This document shows, piece by piece, positions 10,349-21,608 of a stretch of 64,000 nt of DNA. The notes beneath the pieces were generated by a model, which was given only the letters and a program-made list of their open reading frames with translations, was not told the origin of the DNA and did no database searches. Position 1 is the first letter of the stretch; the number at the start of each line of letters is the position of its first letter. The DNA comes from Thalassia testudinum (taxonomy: Eukaryota > Streptophyta > Magnoliopsida > Alismatales > Hydrocharitaceae), in contig JAZHRO010000022.1 in NCBI GenBank assembly GCA_037157565.1, forward strand, positions 100,746,001-100,810,000, written 5' to 3'. Made by a program: the position numbers and the translations under genes.

Positions 10349-12364
10349 GTGGTTGATGAACCACAACTTGAGGACAACGTGATTATTCCTCATCAACCAC
10401 AAGAAAATCTTGAACCGCAATTAGAGGAGTCAGACCTTGATCTTGACAAACCTATAACTCCTACCCTCGTACCCCACACTCACTCTGAACCACCTGCTGC
10501 TACTGATAACCCCATTCTTGAACTCAAACCCCTTCCCAATCATTTAAAATACGTCTTTTTGGGTTCTAATCAGACATTTCCTGTGATTATAAACTCCAAA
10601 CTCACACCTGATCAGGAATCCCGTCTGATTACTATCCTCCAGCAACATCGCAGAGCCATTGGTTGGACTCTCGATGACTTGACTGGAATAAGTCCATCTT
10701 ATTGCACACACCGTATCTATTCTGAGGAGGGTGCACGACCTTCACGTGAGATGCAGAGACGTTTGAATCCCAATCGGCAGGAGGTCGTGAAGGAGATCAT
10801 TAAGTGGTTAGATGCAGGGATCATCTACCCGATCTCCGACAATTGTTAGGTGAGCCCTATCCAGGTTGTGCCTAAGAAGGCAGGGCTCACCACCATCACA
10901 ATTGAAACCGAAGAGGTCATACCTACCCGTATAACCAACTCATGGAGAGTCTGCATAGATTACCGAAGATTCAATTCCTCCACGAGGAAGGATCATTTCC
11001 CACTACCATTTATTGATCAGATTCTCAAGAAGTTAGAAGGAAATAGATTCTTCTGCTTTCTTGGCGGGTACTCCGGTTACAACCAAGTGGCAATTCATCC
11101 GGAGGACCAAGAGAAGACCACATTCACCTGCCCCTTCGGGACGTATGTATTTCGAAGGATGCCTTTTGGTCTCTGCAATGCACCCGTAACTTTTCAGCAG
11201 TGCATGCTTGCCATATTCTCTGATATGGTAGGTGATTATCTGGAAGTCTTCATGGACGACTTCTCAGTTTTCGGGGCATCATTTGACGATTGCCTCCAGC
11301 ACTTGGTTCACATACTCAGGCGTTGCATTGAGGTAAATTTGGTTCTTTCCTGGGAAAAGAGCCACTTTCTGGTGCTTGAGGGGATCATCCTGGGACACTT
11401 AATTTCTGAGAGAGGCATCCAGGTGGATCGAGCCAAGGTTAATCTGATTTCTAAACTTCTTATGCCTAGCTCGAACGGGGACATCCGATCTTTTCTAGGG
11501 CACGTCGGTTTTTACCATCGTTTCATCCCTGATTTCTTGAAAATCGCGCATCCCCTCACTACTCTTCTCTCCAAGGATGTACCCTTTGATACTTCCAAGG
11601 AATGCACTCAAGCTTTTGAGAACCTTCGTGACCGAGTCACCCAAGCCCCAATCCTACAGTCCCCTGATTGGTCTCAACCCTTTGAGATCATGTTCGATGC
11701 ATCTGACTTCGCTGTAGGAATAGTTCTGGGACAGAAAGTTAACAGGAAATCCGTGGTCATCTACTACCCTAGTAAGACACTTGACGAGGCTCAGCGTAAC
11801 TACACGGTTACGGAGAAAGAGCTACTAACAGTAGTATTTGCTCTTAAAAAATTTAGATCTTACCACCTGGGTTCCCACGACATAATCTACTCGGATCACA
11901 CAGCTGTGAGGCATCTCCTTGCAAGGAAGGATGTGATTCCTCGATTAATCCGATGGATCTTACTGTTGCAAGAGTTCGACCTCGAGATTCGTGACAAGGC
12001 GGGAAGACGGAACGTGGTAGCTGACCACTTGTCTCGCCTTCCTTCTAAGATCATCGACCCTTCTAGGCCCATCACGGAGTATTTTCCTGATAAACACCTC
12101 TTGACTATTGGTACTAGGCTTCCTTGGTTTGCTGATATAGTAAACTACTTGGCATCACACCAGATCCCGACTGATTGGCCAAAAGCCAAGAAAGACAAAT
12201 TGCGCTCTGATGCCAAGTACTACATCTGGGAAGACCCGTACCTATTCCGCATAGGTACTGGCCTAATCATCCGGCGATGTGTCCCGGAGGGCGAAATCAA
12301 TAACATTCTCTCCTGCCATGACCAGGCATGCGGTGGTCACTTCTTTGAGCACAAAACCGCATAA
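10349..12364 (+). pseudogene. gypsy reverse transcriptase / RNase H, broken by one stop
   Basis: Frame 10349-10849 carries the acidic linker and RT beginning (ILQQHRRAIGWTLDDLTGI, then MQRRLNPNRQEVVKEIIKWL). A TAG at 10847-10849 replaces a residue that in relatives is usually Trp, and the same frame continues to 12364. Further motifs are VCIDYRRFN, RMPFGLCNAPVTFQQ, the polymerase site FMDD at about 11251-11262, and RNase H with FDASDFAVG, TEKELL and YSDHTAVRHLL, ending in VVADHLSRL. Order and wording fit Athila/Tat gypsy. The RT core looks little damaged, so decay is fairly recent or mild. Confidence 0.9.
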
Positions 12365-13411
12365 AAAATCCTCCAGTGTGGCTTTTACTAGCCCATTATC
12401 TTCAAGGACGCATACAGTCACTGTAAGGCATGCAGTCGTTGCCAAACTTTTGGTAACATGAGCCACCGCGGCATGATGCCTTTACAACCGATTCTCGTAT
12501 GCGAGATTTTCGATATTTGGGGGATTGATTTTATGGGCCCCTTTCCTATTTCAGACGGCTTTGAGTATATTTTACTTGTTGTGAACTACGTGTCCAAATG
12601 GATCGAAGTCGTTCCGACCTGAACCTGTGATCACAAGATCGTCATCAAATTCATTCATCAGAATATCTTCTCACGGTTCGAGATTCCTCGTGCAATCATC
12701 TCTGAAGAAGGGACCCATTTTACCAATGCTCAGTTCAGGTCACTGATGACCAAATACAGGGTGTTTCACCGAATCCCTACTCCTTACCACCCCCAGACTA
12801 ATGGTCTAACTAAGCTATCAAATCAGAGGATCAAGGAAATCCCACAGGTTGCTGTTCGACCTGACAGGAAGGACTGGTCGTCCCGACTTCCGGAGGCTTT
12901 GTGGGCTTATAGGACCGCTCACAAGACCTAATTAGGCTTGTCTCCTTTTAGACTGGTGTACGGGAAGGCATGTCACCTTCCCGTCGAACTGGAGCACAAA
13001 GCCTATTGGACAGTATGGAGCTGCAACTTAGATCTTTCTAAGGCTGGAACCCACAGAAAGCTTCAGATAAGCAAGATTGATGAATTACGCCTTGATGCGT
13101 ATGAGAACTCGCTAATCTACAAAGAGCAGGTTAAAGCCTTTCATGACAAGCACATATCTAGAAAGGTCTTCCACCCTGGTCAGAAGGTCCTACTCTTTGA
13201 TGCCCGACTCAAACTCTTCCTTGGGAAACTGCAATCCAAGTGGGTCGAACCATATCTTGTCCGACAAATCTTTGGAGGTGGAGCAGTCGAGATTAGTCCA
13301 CTCAGCCACGATTCTAAACCTTTCATCGTAAACGGCCAGAGACTCAAACCGTTTATTGACGTAACCATTACAGATTTGGCTGAGTCGTCATTCATCCTCC
13401 ATTCTCCCTAA
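12365..13411 (+). pseudogene. gypsy integrase remnant with altered catalytic residues
   Basis: It follows the RNase H frame after a stop at 12362-12364. Recognisable parts are the His/Cys zinc-binding segment (CKACSRCQ at about 12427-12450), the core with GIDFMGPFP (about 12522), SEEGTHF (about 12700-12720) and TPYHPQTNG (about 12778-12804), and the C-terminal region YENSLIYKEQVKAFHDKHI (13099-13155). In the family the second catalytic Asp lies in an SDxGTHF motif, but here it is Glu. The Glu expected soon after PQTNG is replaced by Lys. Extra stops occur in WIEVVPT*T and in HKT*LGL. Integration activity would be lost. Confidence 0.85.
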
Positions 13412-14905
13412 GCTTATTGCGCCCAGCCGATGGCATTAAACTCAGCGCTTAACGGGAGGCAGCTCGTCATTCTTTCCGAAAAACTTGAAACCTTTTCTGA
13501 CATCTCTTTGCACTTTAGGTTCATCCTTTATGACAGGCAACTTCACCTCAGGTACTCGTACCTGAGATTAGAAATCATCTGCAACAGTCACCTCGACCCA
13601 TCCACTCACCAAATACCTGTCCTAATGCATGAACCAAGCTAAATAAAAACCCACCTAATGTACATAACAAGAAAAGGTTTCAACAAAAAAAATTCGCATA
13701 TACGACAAAAAAAAATTTGAGGGAGGAAGAAAATGTTGGAAAACTTTACAAAAAGAGGAGAAAAAGAGTAGAATGATAAAAAGGAGCACAAAATGAAAGA
13801 GAAAAGGGATAGTCATTAGTAAGAAATTAAGGAATTAACCTAAGTTCTAGACCACATTAAGGAAAAGAAAAACAAAAGTGCACAACAAGATTAGTAAGAA
13901 CGCAAACCTTAGGCATTCTCGACTAGACTCGTAGTACCCGTTAAAATCAAGATATTCCCCAAGAGGTTAAGGAAAATGAAAAGCTTAAGTATTAGGTCCA
14001 AGGTTTAGGGAGTATTCGGCCTCGTTAACTGACTTTCGATCTACGGGACTTAGTAACCTAAGCACCCAAATTCACACACACAGTCTTTTTCAGTGAGCAT
14101 AAATATCAAAATCACGCAGAAGCATTTCAAATAAGTCGCCTAGATTAGGAGTGGCCGATCAACACAAGTTGATTTGGGCGAGTTCCCAGAGCGGAGAGGT
14201 GGGAAATTCCCCTCGAAGATGCATAGCAACATATCATCTTCTCGGTGCTTGTCTCCTACGATATCTACATATCCTACAAGGGGCATGTAAGCACTCTGCT
14301 GGTTCAGATTCCTTGGATGGCATTATCACGAAATGTCAATTGCTTGGGTTTGAATTCGGCCACGGAACACCATGGACGGGATTCTCTCGAAATCTCGAAA
14401 GCAAGGGTTTTGGGGGTTACCATGGGCGGTGCTAGCTTGAAGCATCGACTGCCAGGGACCCTTGAGGATTGATGATGGGGACAAGGAATCCAATACAGAT
14501 CGTGTTGTGAAAGCAATCCTAAGCTAGAATTAAAAAGTAAAGAGAGAGAAAAAACTCTCCAAACAAATAAACATTCTGTCTCTCTCTTACAAACCGCACT
14601 GCAAACTGAACCAAGGCTAAAAATATCTCAAGCATAGGTGCTTTAACCATAGAGTCCAATAAACTTTAGGTTAGTTCCTGTTGGCCTTAAAAACCTTTGC
14701 TAAAGATTGAGGCTAAAGCTAGACAAATCTGGATCTTGGTTGGTACTAGAGTACCTTTTAAGCCTATGATTGATATTCTGACCTAATCAAGGATACAAGA
14801 GGAAAAGCACCTATCAAAACTTGATGGAAGAAATTCATGGTCTAGAATAAAGGTTAAAACCTTAAAATTTTGCTAAGGGACTAGCAAAAGCTAGGCATGG
14901 GGGTA
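13412..14905 (+). other. non-coding 3' region of element B
   Basis: Between the integrase stop and the 3' LTR no protein domain is recognisable. The last bases before the LTR, CATGGGGGTA (14897-14905), are the likely polypurine tract that primes plus-strand synthesis. Long 3' untranslated regions are common in Athila/Tat elements. Confidence 0.7.
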
Positions 14906-17142
14906 TGATGAGAATCTCATCATGAACCCTAACAAGTACATTTTGACCTAAATAAGTATACAAAAGCTCCTACAAAATCTAAGGGAAAGCATAAATCAAC
15001 GAACTATAAATTTGAATATAGAGCAAATCACATGGGGTAAAACTGCAATTTTACCAATGCGGTACACAAACAGAATTTCTAAGGGTTTAAACATAGGTCA
15101 AATAGGCCTAATAAGAGAGAAAGTGGGATGATTTGATCTGAAAAGGGTTATAGCGGCCTCTAGGAATAAAATGACATTTTGTAACCTTAAGATAAATTTG
15201 CTTTAATTCACGAAGTTCCAGGCAAGATAAAAATCAATTAAATCCTCTGTAATTCATGAAAAAATATCCCCTAGGGTTTAGAACCTTTAATTTGGCCATT
15301 GGAACCTATCTTGACCTAGATTGAGAACCATACCCAAGTTTTGACCTAATTTAGGTTTTTGTGCAAAATATCTGGTCAAACAAGGTCAAACCAAAAATTC
15401 AACGTCACCATTGGATTCCTTAGGTCCAAATTAGGGTCATACCAAAATTTGGACCTAAGAAAAGCTTGCCTTGCCCCACTTTACAAATTGATCATCAAGA
15501 ATTACTTTTTGACCCTTAACTTTTTGAATCATTGCACTTAACCCCTCAACTTTCCCTTCATTCTTTTCAAACCGATCCCTCTGCCACCCCCAGCAACAAC
15601 CCATGCCTCTGGCGACTTTGCGCAGAGGATGGCGCCGCGCAAGGTATGGGGATCGGCCCCAAAAACGAGAGGAGAGTCACTTGCATTATCTTCTTCTGCA
15701 TGGACCCCCTCCCATGCCCTGCCGACACCCATACCTCTCGTGCGAACGAGCGAAAGGCATGGGTCTCTTTTCCGGCCAGGTCTCCGGTGGCCTGCCCATG
15801 CCTCCTCCTCGTATTTCCCTCCTCGCCAACACCTATTTAAGGAACAACAGGGGCTGCCGTTTCCTGCAAGCTTAATTTGGCCAGAGAACTACCTCAGATT
15901 CGTCTCCTCCTCACTCCGGCCAACAACCCAAAGCTTCCGATGACTCCTCCCTCTTCTCGTCACTTTGCCACCATACCAGTGGCAGAGCCAGCTCCACCAT
16001 TCTCCTTCGCGCCACGCCATACCAGCTGGCACTCTCCGACCCCTTCTTCTTGTTGTCGCCCCCTTCTCTGGTACCTTCTTCTCCGGCGACGGCAAAGACA
16101 CATTGATCGCCATCTCCTCCCTTTCGTCTGCTTTGCTAGGTAAAAACTCTTCCTCTTAGTCTCCCCTTTATTTCCCCCTGTTAATTTGTCGTTTCGACCC
16201 CTCAACGCCAGTGTCCACCCTCACCAACTCTACCTCCGACCACCAACTCCGGCGAAGGTTTTCTGATGTTCTGACGGAGCCGTGAGGCAGTGTTGGTGCT
16301 TTCAGGTTCTGCATGCTAGCCGCCATTGCCGCTGAGCTTGGAGCGAGCTTGCTAGCAGTTCCAGGCCTCTACAGCCCTAGGTGGGAGTTCCAAGCTACGT
16401 GGGAGAGACTCACGCACTGTCCCAGGTCCCCAATCGAAGGCGAGAGCTCGCATATCACTACAATCGCGAAGATTCCTGTTGCGGGTAAGGGCGCGAAATT
16501 TTGGTGGGACTTGTAGTCCCACCTCGTAAATGTCTGAGCGCGGCGCTTCAAATAAATTGAAAAGGTGTATTAGGCTTATCGCCTTTGATGCACATTGGTC
16601 AGGTCCCTCGCCTACGCACGCAGCGCGCCACGTGTTTGCACTCGCCCTCGCCTGCGCTCACGCCCCGCGAGCCTGGGCCGAACCCGTTTACCCGACCAAG
16701 CACTCCTCGCCCACCACTGCACACCGGTGGGCCTGGTCCCGGGCACGTACACCCGACTCGTATACCCGCGAGTGCTCTGGGAGTGAACCTTTGAGAGTGA
16801 AACATAGAGAGAGAGATGTGGGGCGGGTAGGGGTTAGGTTTTGCCTAACCTTGTAATGTGCAGGGAAGCAGGAGAAGAAGAAAGAAGGAGGAGCGGAGCA
16901 GAAGAGAAGAAGAAGAGCCGCAACTAAAGAGAACGAAGAGAAGAAGCAGCCAAGAGCTGCAACAAAAGAAGGAGCTGAATAAGAAAGCCAAAGGAAAAGA
17001 AAAGAAAAAAAAGGAAGAAAGCCTGCCGCACAGAGGAAAGGAAGCTGAAGAAGAAAGCCAAGCAGAGAAGAAGAAGAAGCCAAGAGGAAAATGTTACGAA
17101 CGCTTTCCAAGATGATTTTTTTAAGATGTCTGGGAGGTGGCC

Positions 17143-17947
17143 CAGACGTCTGGAACCCCTTCCAGACGTCTGGGATCTATTTTCTGTGTTGTACGGGGCT
17201 GCGTCTGCGCGTAGGCGCGCGCAGACCTGCAACCGCCGCACTTTTCCCCTTTTTCCCTCTCTCCTCCTGCAGGCGTAGGCTGCGCTCTCTCTCTCCCCGC
17301 GCAGCCTTATAAGGCCCTCGCCCTCTCCCTCACTCTCATCTCGTCCGCTTCCTTCTTCTTCTTCCAGCCGGTGCGAGAGTGCAAGCGCGAGCGGGCTGCG
17401 TCAGCCGCGGCGAGTTGCGGGAGGTGTTGCGCGAGGGAGGAGACGCTTGACCGTGAGGGCTCGAGTTTGCCGGGGCAGCTAGAGCCGGCCGGCAGGGGAG
17501 CAGCGGGCGTGGAGTGACACGGGAGGGCAGCTACAGCTCGAGCAGCAGGCGGACGAGGCACGGCGCGGCCTTGCATCGCGGGCGGAGGGCGAGTCGAGCT
17601 CTGATTCTGGAAATTTTTCCAGAATCAGACGTCTGGGCCTCCAACCAGACGACAGTGAAGACGTCTGGCAAGTAAGTTATTTTCGCCCTTCCTGTTCTGC
17701 GACCCGTCGTACTGAGAGCGAGGAGTGGATGCGTGCAGGTTCTGAGACTCGCCATCCAACGCGAATCAGACGTCTGGCCGCAGTGCCAAACGACGGAGAG
17801 GACTCCCAGACGTCCGGGTTGACCATCGAACGTCTGGAAATTAGGCTAGACACCCCCGCAGGCTTCTGGACGTCTGAGGGACTACACAGAACAAAGGTAT
17901 CCTTTGAACCACATTTTAAGACGTCTGGAAGAGGTTCCAGACGTCTG
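17143..17947 (+). repeat. cluster of CAGACGTCTG palindromes in LTR E
   Basis: Perfect 10-bp palindromes at 17143, 17163, 17626, 17767 and 17938; the first two extend to CCAGACGTCTGG. At least six one- or two-base variants lie between them. They surround the presumed transcription start, and the ACGT core resembles bZIP-type binding sites. Function is inferred. Confidence 0.75.
17601..17628 (+). repeat. perfect 13-bp inverted repeat with 2-nt loop
   Basis: CTGATTCTGGAAA and TTTCCAGAATCAG are separated by TT and run into the CAGACGTCTG at 17626. It could form a hairpin in DNA or transcript. Confidence 0.8.
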
Positions 17948-18239
17948 ATTTTGGACTGTTTCGTCATTTTCGACCCGTTTAGGGCCCGTTCGGAGTTCGT
18001 TTTCCGCGTTTCAAGTTGCGTTCTTTTCGGAATAAGATCCTCTACCCGTTTCCAGTAATTATATACTGTTCTGAGAGACTCCTTGTGTTTGATCTTTGTG
18101 TTAGGACCCCGTTCCATTGCAGTCTCGGGGGTTGCGGAGGTGCGCGGGATTTCCGACCTCGCCCCCAGTACTCCCGTTGTAGCTGGTAGTGTGGCTTTCA
18201 AATTTATTAGCATAATTTGTTATATTATGGAACCATTAA

Positions 18240-18392
18240 TAGAACCTAGGGCATTACATGAATCCTAGGAATGAGAAACTGGATTGAATGATAGATCTTA
18301 GGGTAATGCATGAATGGTAGGGCTGGAAAACTAGATTGTATGGTAGATCCTAGGGTATGGCATGAATCTTAGGACGGGAAAACTAGTGGAAT
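18240..18392 (+). repeat. three tandem copies of a 52-bp unit in LTR E
   Basis: Units start at 18240, 18292 and 18344 with TAGAxCxTAGGG and contain GAAAACTAG-like segments near their ends. They are diverged from one another. Confidence 0.75.
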
Positions 18393-19344
18393 ATATACAT
18401 ATTGTAGTCTTGGAAACTGTGGAAAGGAAATAATAGCTGCCTGTAAATTGATTTAACAACTGTCTGTTATGAATAAATGAACATGATTGAGAATATGGGT
18501 TGTATGAACGTGAAACTGAAAGGGGTGAAACCTGAATGTGCTGAGTTAAAAGAGCTGGAACCCTACGGGGAATTAGGAGTAGAACTCCTAGAAAGAGAAT
18601 GAAATGGAATGGAGAAGGAAAGATGTGGAGGTGTGTTGTCTCTTAGGTATGTAGTGCCAGGGGAAGCACCTGTTACCTGTTTAGTGCAGAGCGGAGCCAG
18701 CCACCCCAGGGACCCGAGGTTAGGTCTGGCCACTTTGTACCGACGTTTTGGCCCTCGTGTACACAGTACTGAGGAGAGCTACTAGTGTAGAGCTCTCCTA
18801 GTAAGAGTTGATAGAAAGATGTAAATAAAGAAAGTAACAAAATATAACAGCTACTGTACACTCTATTGTTTCTTTAGTTTTAGTTGCCACTCTACTCAGC
18901 GTTTTGCTGATGTGTTATACTCGTTACTTTTCAGGACTAGGTGTTGAGCAGCCAGGGTCAGCGGTTGCAGAGGATGCTGGGCCGAGTAGGGTCCAGTAGA
19001 GTTACCACTGTTCTTTTGTGCCCTTTTTGTTCCACTGTAGTGAGTAGTTCTTGTTACTCTCTGTACTTTTCTTTACTTGTAGTTCATGTTATGTTATAAA
19101 TGTTGTTCTACTGTTGTGGTGTATATACTGTAGTGGTTCCTTTTCTTACTGCTTTTTTTTTGTTACTGCTAGTTATATTCATGTTGAATGTGGTTTATTT
19201 TACTGCTCTTTTAGTTACTTCCTCGTTGGACGACTAGGTCTTGGGATTAGTCGAGTTAGTCCGGTTCTCGTGTCTCGTAGGGACTCGGGAATCGAGTCGT
19301 TACAGAGAAGAACCTGTAAGGCATTGTAGCAAAGGGACATATAA

Positions 19345-19371
19345 GGCGTCTGATTCAAAGAATCAGACGCC
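19345..19371 (+). repeat. conserved LTR stem-loop 2, element B
   Basis: GGCGTCTGATTC (19345-19356) and GAATCAGACGCC (19360-19371) are perfectly complementary, with loop AAA. Confidence 0.75.
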
Positions 19372-19672
19372 CGAGAAAGGAAAGGCATAGAAATTAGAGA
19401 AGGAAGAGAGAAGTGGAGAAGAAAGAAAGAAAGAAAGAAAGAAAAGAAAAAAAAATGAGAAAATGATTTTTGTTCACTCTCTCTCTTTAATTTTTTAAAG
19501 TAGTATATTATAGTTAGTTGTGAATTTTTGTTCTTTTGGAATTAAGTTTGCTCCCTTAGTTCGATCTCGGAACATTCTAAATTTCGAGTAATATATTGAA
19601 ATAAACTGATCATCATTTTTCGTAACATACTACAACGAATATATCTTTAAACACCGCGAAAGATGCTCGTCA

Positions 19673-21608
19673 CTGACCCTCTGCCCGTGCCTATATAAGA
19701 AGCACCACCTCCGACCGAATGGAAAAAGCTTGATTTGGCCGAAGAATTCCCCAGTATTCCTCTTTCCCCTTTCCGGCCAAGTAGCCCACAAGCTCTGGCG
19801 ACTCTCCCTCCCTCCTCTCGTCGCTCTGCCACCAGACCAGTGGCAGGGTTCGCTTCGCCTCATTCTTCCGCGTTGCACCGCACCAGCACACGCCTCTCTG
19901 ACCTCCTCCTCATCGCCGTTATCTCCACCTCAGAACCGTCTTCTCCGACAACGGCACATACGCGTCGTTCGTCACCTCTGCCTCCCCTTCGCTCCAAGTA
20001 TCCCAAATAAGTTCCTCTTCTTCTACTCTCTATTTTCCCTCCTTTTATTTCACAAAGCACCCCTCGACTGCCATTGTCCACCCTAATGTTCCTCATATCC
20101 GGCTAACCTCCGGCGAGGCTTATCCGTCACTCCACGCATCCACACGCCTCGCCAACCACCTCATAAGCTCTGCCTCCGTCCACTGTCCACTTTCCGCCCA
20201 CTTACTGCTCGCCACACACGCTCCACACCTCTACCGAACAACCCCACACGCATGGTCACAGTTCGACCTAGGCACGCACACCTAGGTCATTCTAAGCCAC
20301 ACTGACCCCCGCCTCGCCTTCGTTGTGATACGGCAAAGGTTTTCCTGTGGTTTGACAGGGTCGTAAGGCCATATTCGTGTTGACAGGTGTCAGCCCTCGC
20401 CGCCATTGGAGACGAATTGAAGCTTGCTTTTGAGCTTGCATCATGTAGCCCTGCCCCAGGAGACCAAGTCCCAGGTTTGTAGCTTTCCTTTGCGAACCAC
20501 AGCAACCACTTATAGAGGGCCAAAGCATTCCGCAGCTGCAGCAATTAGGGGACATCCCTTGCGGAAGCACGCGAAGAAACGGGTGTGACTTTTAGTCTCA
20601 CCTCGATATGTTTCGAGTTGCCTACGTAGTTTAAATTGATTTTGTGATTTGTGCTGTTTGCCTCCAACACACAGGGGTGAGGTCCCTCACCCTTACGCCT
20701 CATTCGCGACCTGGCCCCGCGGAGCTGGCACCCGACCTGACTACCTAACCTAGCACTCCTCGCGCATCACACTCACTTCGGTGCGTCTGGACCCGGGCAC
20801 GCACTCGACCCGATTACCCAGCTCTGCGAGAACGTACCGAAGAGAGAAATAGAGAGAAAGAGACGCGGGGAGGGTAGGAGGTAGGTTTTGCTGCGTGCTG
20901 TTGTGCAGGAAGAAGCTAAGGAAGGAAGAGGCGCAGCAAGAGAAGAAAAGGAAGAAGGAAGTGGCTGAGGGACTTAGCAAGGAAGAAGGTAGCCGCAACA
21001 AGGAAGGAAAAAGAAGAAGAAAAGAGACACACTGTAGTAGAGGAGCGACAGACCAAGGGAAGAAGAAGAAGGTAGCTGAAGAAGAAAAGAAGAGAGGCAG
21101 GGACTTAGTTGCAGGAAGGCAAAAAAGAGAAAGAATAGAGAAAGCAAGGGCAGAAGAAATAAAGAAAGTAGGGGCGGCTAAGCAAAAGAAGACAAGGAAT
21201 GTTAGAGAAGAAAAGAGAAGAAGCAGCAGCCAAAGAACAAAGCAAAGTGGAAGAGAAAGAAGAGAGAAAAATCATATATAAAGCACTGTAGCAATGGGAG
21301 TTTAAGACATCTGATTCTGAATCAGACGTCTGATCCACAAAAGAAGATATCGGGGAAGAAGAAAAGAGAACATTCAATCTCTCCTCTTTTTGCATATTCT
21401 CTTTTTTGCTTTCATAAACATTGAATTGCGCTATTGAACATCTTTTGAGTAATTTTAAAGTTGTAATTTTAGTTTCTAAAATATCAAATTACTCCCTGAG
21501 TTCGACCTCAGATAGTTTGACTTTTCGAGTAAGAAAATTGTTATTTGTTTATATGACGATTTTAAACTACATTGCAATGAATGTCTTTTTAAATTACGAT
21601 ATCGTCGC
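19673..21608 (+). mobile_element. LTR copy A, right part (TATA to 3' end)
   Basis: It starts with the CTGAC duplication and continues LTR A from 8580. Features are a TATATAAG box at 19692-19699, stem-loop 1 at 20582-20602, a purine-rich tract 20895-21280, stem-loop 2 at 21306-21330 and the TTCGACCTCAG/CGAGTAAG terminal blocks. The 3' boundary near 21608 is estimated by alignment with the ends of B and C and is not sharp. I found no matching duplication of the AAAGC that precedes 7674, so whether A is a solo LTR or part of an element is open. Confidence 0.75.
21306..21330 (+). repeat. conserved LTR stem-loop 2, copy A
   Basis: GACATCTGATTC and GAATCAGACGTC (21319-21330) pair with one mismatch. 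The site overlaps a perfect CAGACGTCTG palindrome at 21323-21332. Confidence 0.65.

Larger units (their letters stand above)
17092..19304 (+). mobile_element. solo LTR E nested in the 3' LTR of element B
   Basis: The insert starts TGTTACGAAC and ends CGAGTCGTTACA, so it has TG...CA ends with a 5-bp TGTTA/TAACA-type terminal inverted repeat. It is flanked by GAAAA (17087-17091) and GAGAA (19305-19309), a duplication with one difference. The host LTR resumes collinearly right after it. A TTATAA box lies at about 17307, following five perfect and several degenerate CAGACGTCTG palindromes spread over 17143-17947. It contains no genes. Family is uncertain; a Ty3/gypsy LTR is my guess. Confidence 0.72.
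8586..19672 (+). mobile_element. element B: defective Athila/Tat-like Ty3/gypsy retrotransposon
   Basis: The element is bounded by LTRs starting TGATGA and ending GCTCGTCA and is flanked by an exact 5-bp target duplication, CTGAC at 8581-8585 and 19673-19677. Order: truncated 5' LTR (8586-10017), protease/RT/RNase H/integrase remains (10018-13411), non-coding 3' region (13412-14905), 3' LTR (14906-19672) holding a nested solo LTR (17092-19304). No gag or primer-binding site is present. Stops and frameshifts in pol make it non-autonomous. It inserted into LTR A of the same family and orientation. Confidence 0.88.
14906..19672 (+). mobile_element. 3' LTR of element B, with nested insertion
   Basis: Starts TGATGAG-AAT-CTCATCA and ends GCTCGTCA. 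Without the 2.2-kb insert at 17092-19304 it is about 2.5 kb. Palindrome at 15728-15763, TATA-like CTATTTAAGG at about 15832, stem-loop 1 at 16503-16523, purine-rich tract 16856-17091, stem-loop 2 at 19345-19371. Confidence 0.85.
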
